Below, piece by piece: positions 18,157 to 26,820 of a stretch of 64,000 bases of DNA. The position numbers were made by a program, and so were the translations under genes. The notes below the pieces were generated by a model. The model did not search any database and was not told where the DNA came from. It worked only from the letters and a program-made list of their open reading frames with translations. Source of the DNA: Crystallibacter permensis (GTDB taxonomy: Bacteria; Actinomycetota; Actinomycetes; Actinomycetales; Micrococcaceae); assembly GCF_025960875.1 (NCBI RefSeq), contig NZ_JAODLR010000019.1, positions 21,775 through 85,774 of the forward strand. The letters are read 5' to 3'. Position 1 is the first letter of the stretch; the number at the start of each line of letters is the position of its first letter.

Positions 18157-19149
18157 TCACGCCCGGCGCCGCTGCAGCACCGCATCCAGATTGATCTTGC
18201 CCGCCTGCGGCGCCGCTTCCTTGGCAGCCGGAGACACGCCGCCCTTCGAAGCGGCCGGCACGTCGGCCTTCGGAGCCACGGCTGCCTGTTTGATCGGCGT
18301 CTTCATCGTCGGTTTTTTCACTTCCGGGGCCGGCAGCGGTGCCGGGGCCGGCCGTTCCGCTTTGGCCGAGGCAACATACGTAGGCTTCGGCACTTCTACG
18401 GGCTGCCAGGTGGGACCGGATCCAGGCCCGGAATTTCCTGCGCTTTTTGACTCGGCTTCGGCTGCAACTTTGAGTGCCTCCGCGCGCAGTTCCTCCGGTG
18501 TCAAGCGCCGTGGTTCGGGAGCGGGAGCCGGTTCCTGCTTTTCAGAACCGGAGACAGCGTCGGCTTCCGCTTCTGCCGCATCGAAAAGCACGGTTTCCCG
18601 CTGCGGAAGTGGTGAAAGATGGTGGACCGGCGGATTCATCGCTTCTTCGAAGGCCCTGTTCACTCGGGCGGCTGCACGGCGGCGGCGGTCTCGCCGCACC
18701 AGCATACGCAGCATAAGGACGACGGCGGCGACAGCCAGCAGCGCGACCCCCGGGACACTGCCCGAGACCAGGCCGAAGAGCGCCAGTCCCCCGCCGATGA
18801 CGAAAGTCAGCAATGCGGCGGTTCCCACCAGAGCCAACGCGGTGCGACCGTAGCGGATGTTCAACGGCGCGGGCACACGTTGCTCCGGGGCAGCGCTCTC
18901 CGGGGCGACGCGCTCAGGCCCGGAGGCGGCGCGGGATGTTCCGGAATGGGCGTTATTTTCCATGATGATCCCCTGAGCTGCACTGCCTGTGGCGGTGACG
19001 GGTCCTGAGTCGAATGATATTCCCTGGCCCGGGAGTGCCTCGGCCAGTGTTGCAGTTCCAAGAAAGCGAAGTAAATACGGTCCTACCCAGACAAGCCAAA
19101 GCCCCACGATCACTACGAAGATCACTGAGCTTTGAATGTCCACAATCAA
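18157..19149 (-). CDS. Divisome membrane protein SepX/GlpR
   Basis: 330 aa. One N-terminal membrane helix (about 7-29, ending in LVWVGPYLLR) is followed by a linker, two further helices (about 105-130 and 133-150), then a basic patch and a long Pro/Glu/Ala-rich disordered tail. This matches the SepX (Streptomyces) or GlpR (Corynebacterium) protein, which helps organise FtsZ and septation. The order sepX, rimJ-like, galU, cyclo-ligase matches M. tuberculosis Rv0996-Rv0992c. The partner gene glp/moeA is missing from its usual place. The start may be TTG at 19149 or GTG at 19143. Confidence 0.8.
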   Translation of the reverse strand: MIVDIQSSVIFVVIVGLWLVWVGPYLLRFLGTATLAEALPGQGISFDSGPVTATGSAAQGIIMENNAHSGTSRAASGPERVAPESAAPEQRVPAPLNIRYGRTALALVGTAALLTFVIGGGLALFGLVSGSVPGVALLAVAAVVLMLRMLVRRDRRRRAAARVNRAFEEAMNPPVHHLSPLPQRETVLFDAAEAEADAVSGSEKQEPAPAPEPRRLTPEELRAEALKVAAEAESKSAGNSGPGSGPTWQPVEVPKPTYVASAKAERPAPAPLPAPEVKKPTMKTPIKQAAVAPKADVPAASKGGVSPAAKEAAPQAGKINLDAVLQRRRA

Positions 19150-19232
19150 AACCGTAGAAGCTAAAACATGCCGGGTGCGGCATTAGTCACGGTGTGTCGG
19201 CGAAAGTCACCGAAAATTGATAAACCAGCAGG

Positions 19233-19859
19233 TCAGCACGAACGTCCGCTGCTTTCGAGCCAGCCGGGAAGAAGTCCGTCCGGAACTTCCTCCGCAGTCA
19301 ACGCAAAAGACCTGTGATCGGCCCATGAACCATTGATGTGCAAGTAGCGGGGGCGCAGTCCTTCGTCCCGGAAGCCAAGTTTTTCCACTACCCTCAAGCT
19401 GGCAGAATTCTCCGGGCGGATGTTGATTTCCATCCGATGCAGCCCCAGGGCCTGAAAGCAGTGATCCGTGGCCATTGCTACCGCCGTTGGTGCGATACCG
19501 CGACCGGCCGAAGCCTGATCCACCCAGTAACCGAGCGTAGCCATCATGGCCGATCCCCAAACGATGCTGGACACAGTCAGCTGCCCGACGATCACCGGCG
19601 CCGCCCGGCCAGGCTGGACTTCGGTAATGACCCAAGGCAGCGCTGTTGCCAGCTTCGCCTGCCGGTTCAGCGACCGGACCATCTCGGCAAACTGCGGCAA
19701 GGAACCGTTGGGGTCGGGGTTGGAGGCTTCCCACGGAGCGAGCCAGACCGCGTTCTGCTGGCGCAGCTGGAGCCACTCGCGCTTGTCACGACGGGAGATC
19801 GGACGCAGCGCCAAGCTACCGCACTCAACTCTGACGGGCCAGATGGCCGAACTCAGCAC
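19233..19859 (-). CDS. GNAT N-acetyltransferase, RimJ-like
   Basis: 208 aa GNAT-family acetyltransferase of the RimJ/RimL group. It contains GSLALRPISRRDKREWLQLR at the N-terminus, and the acetyl-CoA region YWVDQASAGRGIAPTAVAMATDHCF followed by LHRMEINIRPENSASLRVVEKLGFRDEG. In this family the substrate is often the N-terminal amine of a ribosomal protein, but the target here is unknown. A GTG start at 19859 lies 15 nt after the galU stop. It corresponds in position to Rv0995 of M. tuberculosis. Confidence 0.88.
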   Translation of the reverse strand: MLSSAIWPVRVECGSLALRPISRRDKREWLQLRQQNAVWLAPWEASNPDPNGSLPQFAEMVRSLNRQAKLATALPWVITEVQPGRAAPVIVGQLTVSSIVWGSAMMATLGYWVDQASAGRGIAPTAVAMATDHCFQALGLHRMEINIRPENSASLRVVEKLGFRDEGLRPRYLHINGSWADHRSFALTAEEVPDGLLPGWLESSGRSC

Positions 19860-19874
19860 CGCCGCAGCCTGGTC

Positions 19875-20777
19875 TCAGCCCTGTGTGCCTTCGGAGAATT
19901 CCTTCAGCCAGGAGCGCAGGTCCTCACCGATGTCAGCGCGTTCCGAGGCGATGGTCACCACAGCCTTCAGGTAGCTCAGCTTGTCACCCGTGTCGTACCG
20001 CCGTCCGCGGAAAACGACACCGTAGACGCCCCCGCCTTCTCCTTCGCGGGACGCGAGTGTTTCCAGTGCGTCGGTCAGTTGGATTTCGCCGCCCCGTCCG
20101 GGACCGGTCTCTTCCAGTACGTCGAAGACCGACGGGTGCAGCACGTAGCGGCCGATGATGGCCAGGTTCGAGGGGGCCTCTTCAGGCGACGGCTTTTCGA
20201 CCAGCCGGTTGACCTGCACGCAGTCGATACCGTCCATCTCGGTGACGTCGGCACAGCCGTAGGCACTGATCTGCGCAGGCTCGACCTCCATCAGGGCGAC
20301 GACGGATCCGCCGGTCTTCTCCTGGACGTCGATCATCCGGCGCAGCAGCTCATCGTTTTCGTCGATCAGGTCATCGCCGAGCAGCACGGCAAACGGCTCG
20401 TCACCAACGTGCTGGCGGCTGCGCAGCACGGCATGCCCCAGTCCCTTGGGATCGCCTTGGCGCACGTAGTGGATATCAGCCAGGTTCGATGCCTCGCGCA
20501 CCAACGCCAGTTTGTCGAGGTCACCCTTTTCCTCGAGGACGAACTCGATGTTGGGCACGCGGTCGAAGTGGTCTTCCAGCGGCCTCTTGTTCCGTCCGGT
20601 GATCATCAGGATGTCCGTGATGTCCGCGCGGACCGCTTCCTCAACCACATACTGGATGGCCGGTTTGTCCACTACCGGCAGCATCTCTTTGGGCATGGCT
20701 TTGGTAGCGGGCAGGAAGCGGGTGCCGAGACCGGCGGCCGGGATGACGGCCTTGCGTACGGTGCGATGAGACTTCAT
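19875..20777 (-). CDS. galU: UTP-glucose-1-phosphate uridylyltransferase
   Basis: Makes UDP-glucose from UTP and glucose-1-phosphate for envelope glycans and trehalose. 300 aa, the usual size. The nucleotide-binding motif AVIPAAGLGTRFLPATKAMPKEMLP (split over residues 9-33) and VVDKPAIQYVVEEA are complete; AVLLGDDLID and the VEKPSPEEAPS lid follow. The ATG at 20777 was preferred to an upstream in-frame start that would add 46 residues. It diverges from the cyclo-ligase gene and is followed at 15 nt by the acetyltransferase, with no molybdenum-cofactor gene between. Confidence 0.95.
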   Translation of the reverse strand: MKSHRTVRKAVIPAAGLGTRFLPATKAMPKEMLPVVDKPAIQYVVEEAVRADITDILMITGRNKRPLEDHFDRVPNIEFVLEEKGDLDKLALVREASNLADIHYVRQGDPKGLGHAVLRSRQHVGDEPFAVLLGDDLIDENDELLRRMIDVQEKTGGSVVALMEVEPAQISAYGCADVTEMDGIDCVQVNRLVEKPSPEEAPSNLAIIGRYVLHPSVFDVLEETGPGRGGEIQLTDALETLASREGEGGGVYGVVFRGRRYDTGDKLSYLKAVVTIASERADIGEDLRSWLKEFSEGTQG

Positions 20778-20881
20778 GGAAATAAGATTACCCATCCGCA
20801 GCGTCAAAATATGAATTAGCATGACAGCTGCCGCCGAAGTGCTTTCGACGGCGGCGATGACCCCTTCGAACAAGGATTGCC

Positions 20882-21496
20882 GTGACTCCTCTCGATAAAG
20901 ACTCCGCCCGCGCACACTTCCGCAAGCTGCGGCAGGATCTGCCGGACACCGACCGGCGCGCGGCCGCCGAACAACTGGCCAAAAATGTCATGGCGGGACT
21001 CGAAGCGGCCGGAGCGGAACGCGGCAGTACCGTTGCCGGCTATCTCTCAACCGGCGCGGAACCCTCCACCGACCTACTGCTGCCCGCCCTGACCCGGGCT
21101 GGCTACCGCGTGGTTGTCCCCGTCTGCGAGCCGGAGTACCAGCTCAGCTGGGTGCAGTGGTACGACGGCGTGGAGCTCGTCCGCAGTCAACGGGCCTGGG
21201 TCTACGAGCCGGTCGGGGAACGGCTGCCTTCAGCCATCATGGCCGATGTCCCGCTGATCCTGGTACCCGGCCTGGCAGTTGACGCGGACGGCAACCGGAT
21301 AGGCCAGGGCGGCGGTTACTATGACCGGTTCCTGGCAGGTGTCGCCCGGCTGCCGGAGCAGCCCAAGGAAGTCGGCGTTTTTTATCCCCACGAAGTTGTC
21401 TCTCCCGGGACCTTCGAGGTCACTGAGCTGGACGCCCCGCTTGACGGCGCCGTGACGGCAGAGGGTTGGATATGGTTCGGCCCCGGGACAGTGTAG
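20882..21496 (+). CDS. 5-formyltetrahydrofolate cyclo-ligase
   Basis: 204 aa enzyme of folate metabolism that converts 5-formyl-THF to 5,10-methenyl-THF using ATP. The signature VPGLAVDADGNRIGQGGGYYDRFL holds the folate and ATP-binding GQGGGYYDR. The N-terminal RAHFRKLRQDL also fits. A GTG start follows AAGGA at 5-6 nt. It is the ortholog in position of M. tuberculosis Rv0992c. Its stop codon (21494-21496) is 2 nt before a CIRCE operator. Confidence 0.93.
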   Translation: MTPLDKDSARAHFRKLRQDLPDTDRRAAAEQLAKNVMAGLEAAGAERGSTVAGYLSTGAEPSTDLLLPALTRAGYRVVVPVCEPEYQLSWVQWYDGVELVRSQRAWVYEPVGERLPSAIMADVPLILVPGLAVDADGNRIGQGGGYYDRFLAGVARLPEQPKEVGVFYPHEVVSPGTFEVTELDAPLDGAVTAEGWIWFGPGTV

Positions 21497-21498
21497 AA

Positions 21499-21525
21499 TT
21501 AGCACTCGGAACTATCGAGTGCCAA
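21499..21525. promoter_or_regulatory. CIRCE operator (HrcA site) before the Ruc-like gene
   Basis: TTAGCACTC, 9-nt spacer, GAGTGCCAA: 17 of 18 arm positions match the CIRCE consensus. A TAGAAT that could be a -10 element overlaps its left end (21494-21499), as expected for a repressor site. It sits between the cyclo-ligase stop codon and the GTG at 21576. Confidence 0.88.
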
Positions 21526-21575
21526 CCCAACGGGTGGCCCGGACGTGTTCCGCAGGAATTTTCAGGAGGATTCAA

Positions 21576-21857
21576 GTGCCCACGTACGCCTATGCCTGCA
21601 AAGATTGCAGCCACGCTTTCGAGATCCAGCAGTCCTTCAGCGACAACTCGCTGAGTGTTTGCCCTGAGTGCAGCGGCAACCTGCGCAAAAAGTTCAACAG
21701 TGTCGGCGTCGTCTTCAAGGGTTCCGGTTTCTACCGGACCGATTCACGCGATACCAAGAGCACCAGCACGGTTCCGGCCGCCGGCAAGTCCGAAAGCCCG
21801 GCGTCGGCACCGGCAGCAGCGCCCGCACCGGCCGCTGCTGCCCCCGCTGCCAGCTAG
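21576..21857 (+). CDS. FmdB-family zinc ribbon, Ruc-like redox-regulated chaperone
   Basis: 93 aa. Four cysteines in two CxxC pairs (C8, C11, C29, C32) form a zinc ribbon; a short RKKFNSVGVVFKGSGFYRTD segment and a disordered Ala/Pro/Ser tail (about 60-93) follow. The layout, the CIRCE operator and the position next to the cyclo-ligase match M. tuberculosis Rv0991c (Ruc), an oxidation-activated chaperone. Function is inferred by that match. A GTG start follows a strong AGGAGGA at 21564-21570. A frame starting further upstream is rejected. Confidence 0.85.
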   Translation: MPTYAYACKDCSHAFEIQQSFSDNSLSVCPECSGNLRKKFNSVGVVFKGSGFYRTDSRDTKSTSTVPAAGKSESPASAPAAAPAPAAAAPAAS

Positions 21858-21878
21858 AGAGCCTCCTTAGCAATACAC

Positions 21879-21907
21879 CACCCGGGGATGCCACGGCTCC
21901 CCGGGTG
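21879..21907 (+). terminator. Hairpin after the Ruc-like gene
   Basis: Perfect 9-bp stem (CACCCGGGG with CCCCGGGTG) and 11-nt loop 22 nt past the stop codon. There is no real T run. Confidence 0.55.
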
Positions 21908-22019
21908 CTCTGCGTCCGATGAGGTTCCTTTCCTCCACAACGGAAACTATCGCTGCCCCCGTGCACAGTTCGCCGCAAGCCCCTGACGAACCGGTTCCGG
22001 GCCTCCTTACTGTGGCCTT

Positions 22020-22679
22020 ATGCAGCATTCACCCCGGGCGACCATCCCGCTCCTTGTCCGGCGTCTGGTCAGGCGCCATTACCGACTGATCGCAGCCGCC
22101 CTGCTTTGTGCAGCCGCCGGACTCACTGTCCATGAGCTCACTCCGGCCCCTCTTGAGACCGTCCCTGTGGTCACTGCCGCCGCGGACCTGCCCGCGGGGA
22201 CCATCCTGGCCGCTTCGGATCTAGTGACCGGCCGCCTTCCCGCCTCGGCCGTGCCGTCCGGGTCGGCTGCTTCAGTCTACGACCTGGCGGGAAAACGGCT
22301 GGCCACGGCGCTGCGGGCCGGTTCCCCGGTCCTGGATACCTCCATCGTCGGCCCCGGGCTCCTGGCCGGCAGCCCGCCGGGCACTGTCGCGGTTCCGGTC
22401 AGGCCCGCCGACCAGTCGACCGTCCAATTGCTCAGCCCCGGACAACGGGTGGATATCGTGCTCAGCACCGGCAACGGTTATGAAGAGCCGGCAGCCTCGG
22501 AAGTGCTGGCGAACGACGTGCCCGTGCTGTGGCAGGCGGGGAGCACCACCGACGGTTCCGGGCTGCTGGGCCGCCAGGAAAGCGAAGGGCTCGTGGTGGT
22601 AGCAGCTTCACCGACCGAGGCCACGGCCCTGGCAAGTGCGTCGAGCCGGGGCAAGGTCTTCCTGGTACTTGTCGGCTAG
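22020..22679 (+). CDS. SAF-domain protein, CpaB/RcpC-like
   Basis: 219 aa. A basic N-terminus and one membrane helix (about 23-41) lead into a SAF domain (about 55-120: VVTAAADLPAGTILAASDLVTGRLP) and a C-terminal beta-rich region with VAVPVRPADQSTVQLLSPGQRVDIVL, typical of CpaB/RcpC pilus proteins. No tad/flp pilus genes are nearby, so pilus function is unsupported here; orphan copies at this spot are plausible housekeeping or surface proteins. It converges on the helicase-like gene, 3 nt between stops. Confidence 0.8.
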   Translation: MQHSPRATIPLLVRRLVRRHYRLIAAALLCAAAGLTVHELTPAPLETVPVVTAAADLPAGTILAASDLVTGRLPASAVPSGSAASVYDLAGKRLATALRAGSPVLDTSIVGPGLLAGSPPGTVAVPVRPADQSTVQLLSPGQRVDIVLSTGNGYEEPAASEVLANDVPVLWQAGSTTDGSGLLGRQESEGLVVVAASPTEATALASASSRGKVFLVLVG

Positions 22680-22682
22680 GCG

Positions 22683-25600
22683 TCAGCTCCAGTGGGGCGG
22701 GCGCTGTTCCTTCAGCCAGGCGTCCCGGTCCTCGCCGCTGTCGCCCCAGGCCCTCGGATCGTCCTCTTTGGCCCGGTCCGGGATCGCACTGCCGCGAAGG
22801 GCCGCCGCGGCGGCCTTCCGTGTTTGCGGTTGCTGGTCCTGCGGTTCTGCCCGGGCCGCGGCGTCTGCCGTGGCGCCGGCGGAATGGTCCGTGCCGTCTG
22901 CCTGCAGGTCAGCGGAACGTTCCGCAGGCTGATCATCCTTGGCCACGTGCCTCCCCGTCCCTTCTAGATCCGGATCCTGTAGTCCCAAGTATCCTCCGAT
23001 CAGCTGCGCGCACTTCTCCGGGTCGGCAAAAACTTCGATGGTCCACAACGTCAGCGGACGCCATCCGAGCCGCTCCAGCAGCTGCGGCCGCAGCCGGCTG
23101 CGCTCGCGCACACTCATCTTCCGGTACTGCGGCGTGCCGTCCGACTCCAGCGCCACCGGCAGGGTCGGATGGTGGTCTCCCGGCTGCAGCAAGGGGTCTG
23201 CCGCTGCGACGATGTCCAGGATTCCACGGTAATGGTCCTGCACCTGTGCGCCACGGCTGCGGATCCGCTCAACCAGATCCGCGACGAGCGGATCCTCAAT
23301 GCCGGCAGAGGCAGCTGATACTGCTACCCCGCCTGTACCGAGCTTCCGGTTGATCAGTTCATAGAAGTCGACGGCGCCATGGCTCAGCCGTTCGGGATCA
23401 AGGTCTTCCGGACGGAAACATGTCAGCACCCGCAGCGAACGCCGCGCCCGGGTCATAGCCATGGCGAACCTGCTCCGGCCATCCGGCTCCGACAAGGGAC
23501 CAAAGTTATGCACTGCCCGGCCATGCGGCGTGCGGCCGTAACCGAGCGAAAAGACGATGTCGTCGCGGACCAGCCCGGAGGACCGCTCCACGGGAACCAC
23601 ACGGAAGGAATCCTCGGCCCGCTTGAAGAACTCCGAAGCGGCAGGGTAGTTCGGCATTTGCAGGCGGATCGCTTCTGCCACGCGTGCCGCATGGCGGACG
23701 GTGGAGGTGATGACGGCCAGCGAACGCTGGGGCCGGTGACGCGCGTGTTCAAAGACCAGATCCACAACCCGGTTGATTTCCGCCGGGACGCTTTCAACGC
23801 CCTCATGGCCGGCACCGGGCAGCCCGGTACCGTCCGGCAGGTATTCGACCATCAACCCGTCGCCGCCGGTAATTTCGCCGGCGGACGGCAGCCGGGTGAC
23901 GGCGCCGTCGTAAAATTCCTTACTCAACGACTGCGCCAGTTCCATATCGACCGCGCGGTACAACGTGGTCAGCGGCAGTACAGGCAGGACGCGTGCCAGC
24001 GCGTGGTAGCTGCTGATGACAGGATCTGTCTCGGTGCCGGGCGCCTGCTCACGCTTCCGGTCCACATTGACTTCGAACGGCTCCGCCGTACCCAGCTGGC
24101 CGTCGCCGAAGGCGATGACCTGCTCGGCCCGGGCCATGGCCCCGACCGCCGACTGCAGGCTGGTGGCTTCGGCGTCGAGAATGATGACGGCGTCGAACCG
24201 TTTCTCGGCCGGCAGCACCATCGGCAGGACCAACGGGGAGGCAGCCCAGACCGGCATCAACGACGACACCAATTGGCCCGACTGCTCGCTCAGGGACCGC
24301 AGGGTCGGTTCGGAGGTCTTGAGCATCTCCCGCAGACGCTCCGCCGCCTTGGGCTGGCTCTTGATGGCGTGCCGCCAGTTCTGGGCCAGCTCCCAGCGCA
24401 GGCGCGCCGCACCGGAAGCGATGTGGGCGTTATCGGCCAGCCGGTAGACCGCTTCCAGCTTGCGCAGGTTGTCGCCGTCGGACATGGCCAGGTAGTCGTC
24501 GCCGCTGATCATGGCTTCCAAGGCCGACTGCCACCAGGCAAGGTCCAGTTCGGCGCCGACATTCTCCGTGGCCACTTCACGCTCGGCCAGATCATCCAGC
24601 AGTTCGCCCAGACCGTGCTCGCGCATCTGCTCCAGCAGCAAGGTCCGTTCCGGCAGGTTCACCAGCGTCTCGCGGTCGGCCGCCAGTGCTTCCAGCCGCT
24701 CCACCAGTGCGTCCTGGTCCAGGTCGGCCAGCAGCACGCCGTCGGCCGGTTCCGCCAGGAGCCCGGAAAGTTTCTGCAGCTTCTTGTGGATGCCGAGGTA
24801 GAAACTATTCAGTTCCGCCAGACCTGACGGCACCGACGGGTGACGCTGCGTGGTGGCGTATTCGGCCCACTTGCTGCGTTGCTGCTGCACGTCTGCCAGG
24901 GACTCGTGCAGGTCCGAGATGTGAACACCGGGACGCACATATTCCTTGGCCACACGCCGCAGCCGGGAGCGGGTCATGGAGCTCATTTCGATGCCGCGCT
25001 CGCGCCGCCAGCCGGAAGATGCCGTTGCGGAGATCAGGTCCGTGACCGGGCGGTCGAAAATGTCCGGCGTGAACTTGTCCAGGCTGCCGCGAACGGCGAC
25101 CAGCAACAGGAGCTGCTGCCCCCATTCACGGAAGCTGGTCCCCAGGGAAATCTGGGAATGGTCAGCCACCCGGTTCATCTGCTCACGCAGTTTGGGGATG
25201 TCGCGGGCAAGATCCACAGACAACTGGTGGGCGTCTTCGGTTTCCTTGCGGTTGAGCAGCTTGGCGCCGAACCACGCGCTGGTGGTCGAGGACTTGCTGA
25301 AGCTGCCCAGTTCCGCCGCACGGCGCAGCCGGCCGGTCAGCTCGGCGCGGTCCGCGATGCTGTCCAGCACGGAGCGCTTCAGCCGGACGGTGGTGGCCGG
25401 TGCCGGATCCAGCGAGACGAGCTTGGCCAGCGACTGCATGGCCTGGTACGGCGAGCAGTTCCAGCGCTTGCGGACATTGTGCAGCGACTGCACGTGGTCC
25501 ATCAGCTGGTGGCGGTGGTCGATGAGGGTGGTGTGCAGTTTTTCCAGCTGCGGCGCCGTGGCCTGCTCGTTGCGCATGATGGCCCGGACCAGCTGATCCT

Positions 25601-26654
25601 TGAGCTGCTGGCTGGTGATGTTGGCGTTCAGCTGCAGCACCAGGGAGCCGAGCTTGAGCTCGTCGAGCTGCTTGGCGAACTGGTTCAGCGTGGTGCGCCG
25701 CTCCGCGACCACCAGGACGGATTTGCCTTCGAAGGCCAGCGTCGCCGCGGCGTTGATGGCAGTCTGGGTCTGGCCAGTTCCCGGCGGCGCCGAGACGACC
25801 ACCGAATGGCCGCTCTGGACCAGGTCAAGGATCTTCTGCTGGGCGGGATCCGCGTCCAGCACCAGGAACTCGTCCTGCGGTGAGCGCTCGTCCAGCGGCG
25901 GCAGGTCCACCTCCGGCACGGGCACGTGGTAGCCGGTTTCCGGGTCCAGATCCGCTGCCATCATGGCGTTCAGCAGCGGGTGCGCGGAATCGAGGGCTGA
26001 GGTATCGGCAATGTTCGATACATCGGCGAAGGTGGAGACCAGGAGGTGGTGCTCGATGGTCATGCTGCGCACATCCTGGGTCAGCGACCGCAGCCGCTCC
26101 AGCACCGGATGCGGGTCGAACCGCGCGGTGCTGTAAGCCAGCCGGGCCACGCCTTCGGGGTCGATGTCGACGCCCTGTTCGGCTTCAAGGTGCCTCACCA
26201 GTGCCGGGTTGAGGCGGGCCTGATCGGTGAGCTGGAGTTCGAAGTCATCCTGGCTGGGCCGGACCGTCAGCGCCACCGGGGTGAGCATGATCGGAGCGTT
26301 CAGCGTCTCGGACCGGCCTACCTCGGGAACACGCCAGGAGGCGGTGCCCGCCGCAAGATAGCCGACGTCGATGCCGCGCTCCGTGCTGAGCTCAAAGATT
26401 TTGGAACGCAGGCTGCGGGCCGTCTTCATCGCCGCCGAGTACTGGGCCTGGTCCCGCAGCAATGTGGACAGCCGCGTGCGCCGGCCGGTCAGCAGCTGGG
26501 CAAGACCGGACGGATGGGCATGGGTGAGGTCGATGCTGTTCGTCGAGGACGGCGCGAAGTACAGCAGGGTATCTGTTCCCGCGTGCTGGCCCAGCTGTTT
26601 CAGCCAGTGCGTCAGAATATCCTCGGCAGCCTCGTCAGTGCGATCGCGCGACAC
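22683..26654 (-). CDS. Giant SF1-helicase-like protein with Vsr-like nuclease tail, degenerate ATPase motifs
   Basis: 1323 aa, related to large DUF4011/AAA_11-AAA_12 helicase proteins. Motif I reads SAPPGTGQTQT (about 288-298): the Walker A Lys is Gln295, codon CAG at 25770-25772. Motif II, normally a DEAS-type box, reads VIILDAEATSLQSA, and motif III reads FGDGQLG. The C-terminal helicase half keeps FSLGYGRTPHGRAVHNFGPL and the Arg of MTRARRSL. The last 150 residues resemble a Vsr/DUF559 nuclease fold, with ILDIVAA and ALESDG giving candidate metal ligands. GTG at 26654 follows AGAGAG. It may bind DNA without hydrolysing ATP. Confidence 0.85.
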   Translation of the reverse strand: MSRDRTDEAAEDILTHWLKQLGQHAGTDTLLYFAPSSTNSIDLTHAHPSGLAQLLTGRRTRLSTLLRDQAQYSAAMKTARSLRSKIFELSTERGIDVGYLAAGTASWRVPEVGRSETLNAPIMLTPVALTVRPSQDDFELQLTDQARLNPALVRHLEAEQGVDIDPEGVARLAYSTARFDPHPVLERLRSLTQDVRSMTIEHHLLVSTFADVSNIADTSALDSAHPLLNAMMAADLDPETGYHVPVPEVDLPPLDERSPQDEFLVLDADPAQQKILDLVQSGHSVVVSAPPGTGQTQTAINAAATLAFEGKSVLVVAERRTTLNQFAKQLDELKLGSLVLQLNANITSQQLKDQLVRAIMRNEQATAPQLEKLHTTLIDHRHQLMDHVQSLHNVRKRWNCSPYQAMQSLAKLVSLDPAPATTVRLKRSVLDSIADRAELTGRLRRAAELGSFSKSSTTSAWFGAKLLNRKETEDAHQLSVDLARDIPKLREQMNRVADHSQISLGTSFREWGQQLLLLVAVRGSLDKFTPDIFDRPVTDLISATASSGWRRERGIEMSSMTRSRLRRVAKEYVRPGVHISDLHESLADVQQQRSKWAEYATTQRHPSVPSGLAELNSFYLGIHKKLQKLSGLLAEPADGVLLADLDQDALVERLEALAADRETLVNLPERTLLLEQMREHGLGELLDDLAEREVATENVGAELDLAWWQSALEAMISGDDYLAMSDGDNLRKLEAVYRLADNAHIASGAARLRWELAQNWRHAIKSQPKAAERLREMLKTSEPTLRSLSEQSGQLVSSLMPVWAASPLVLPMVLPAEKRFDAVIILDAEATSLQSAVGAMARAEQVIAFGDGQLGTAEPFEVNVDRKREQAPGTETDPVISSYHALARVLPVLPLTTLYRAVDMELAQSLSKEFYDGAVTRLPSAGEITGGDGLMVEYLPDGTGLPGAGHEGVESVPAEINRVVDLVFEHARHRPQRSLAVITSTVRHAARVAEAIRLQMPNYPAASEFFKRAEDSFRVVPVERSSGLVRDDIVFSLGYGRTPHGRAVHNFGPLSEPDGRSRFAMAMTRARRSLRVLTCFRPEDLDPERLSHGAVDFYELINRKLGTGGVAVSAASAGIEDPLVADLVERIRSRGAQVQDHYRGILDIVAAADPLLQPGDHHPTLPVALESDGTPQYRKMSVRERSRLRPQLLERLGWRPLTLWTIEVFADPEKCAQLIGGYLGLQDPDLEGTGRHVAKDDQPAERSADLQADGTDHSAGATADAAARAEPQDQQPQTRKAAAAALRGSAIPDRAKEDDPRAWGDSGEDRDAWLKEQRPPHWS

Positions 26655-26751
26655 GGCTACTCTCTTTTCTTCACTCTCGGGCACAAGCCTTGACCAAATT
26701 GGCATGTGTCTCAAACTATCGGATAGGACATGGCAAACGGGTGACCGCAAC

Positions 26752-26778
26752 ACTCCCCGGCTGAATTTGCCGGGGAGT
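26752..26778 (-). terminator. Terminator after guaA
   Basis: Perfect 10-bp stem with 7-nt loop (ACTCCCCGGC pairing with GCCGGGGAGT), 42 nt past the guaA stop codon. Only a weak T run follows on the minus strand. Confidence 0.6.
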
Positions 26779-26820
26779 TCACAGCTTTACCTGCTGCGAG
26801 GCTGCGGCCACCCGTCGGGG

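Noticed and set aside
22020..22679. CpaB as part of a tad/flp pilus locus
   Set aside because: No prepilin, secretin, ATPase or TadE/F genes are present nearby.
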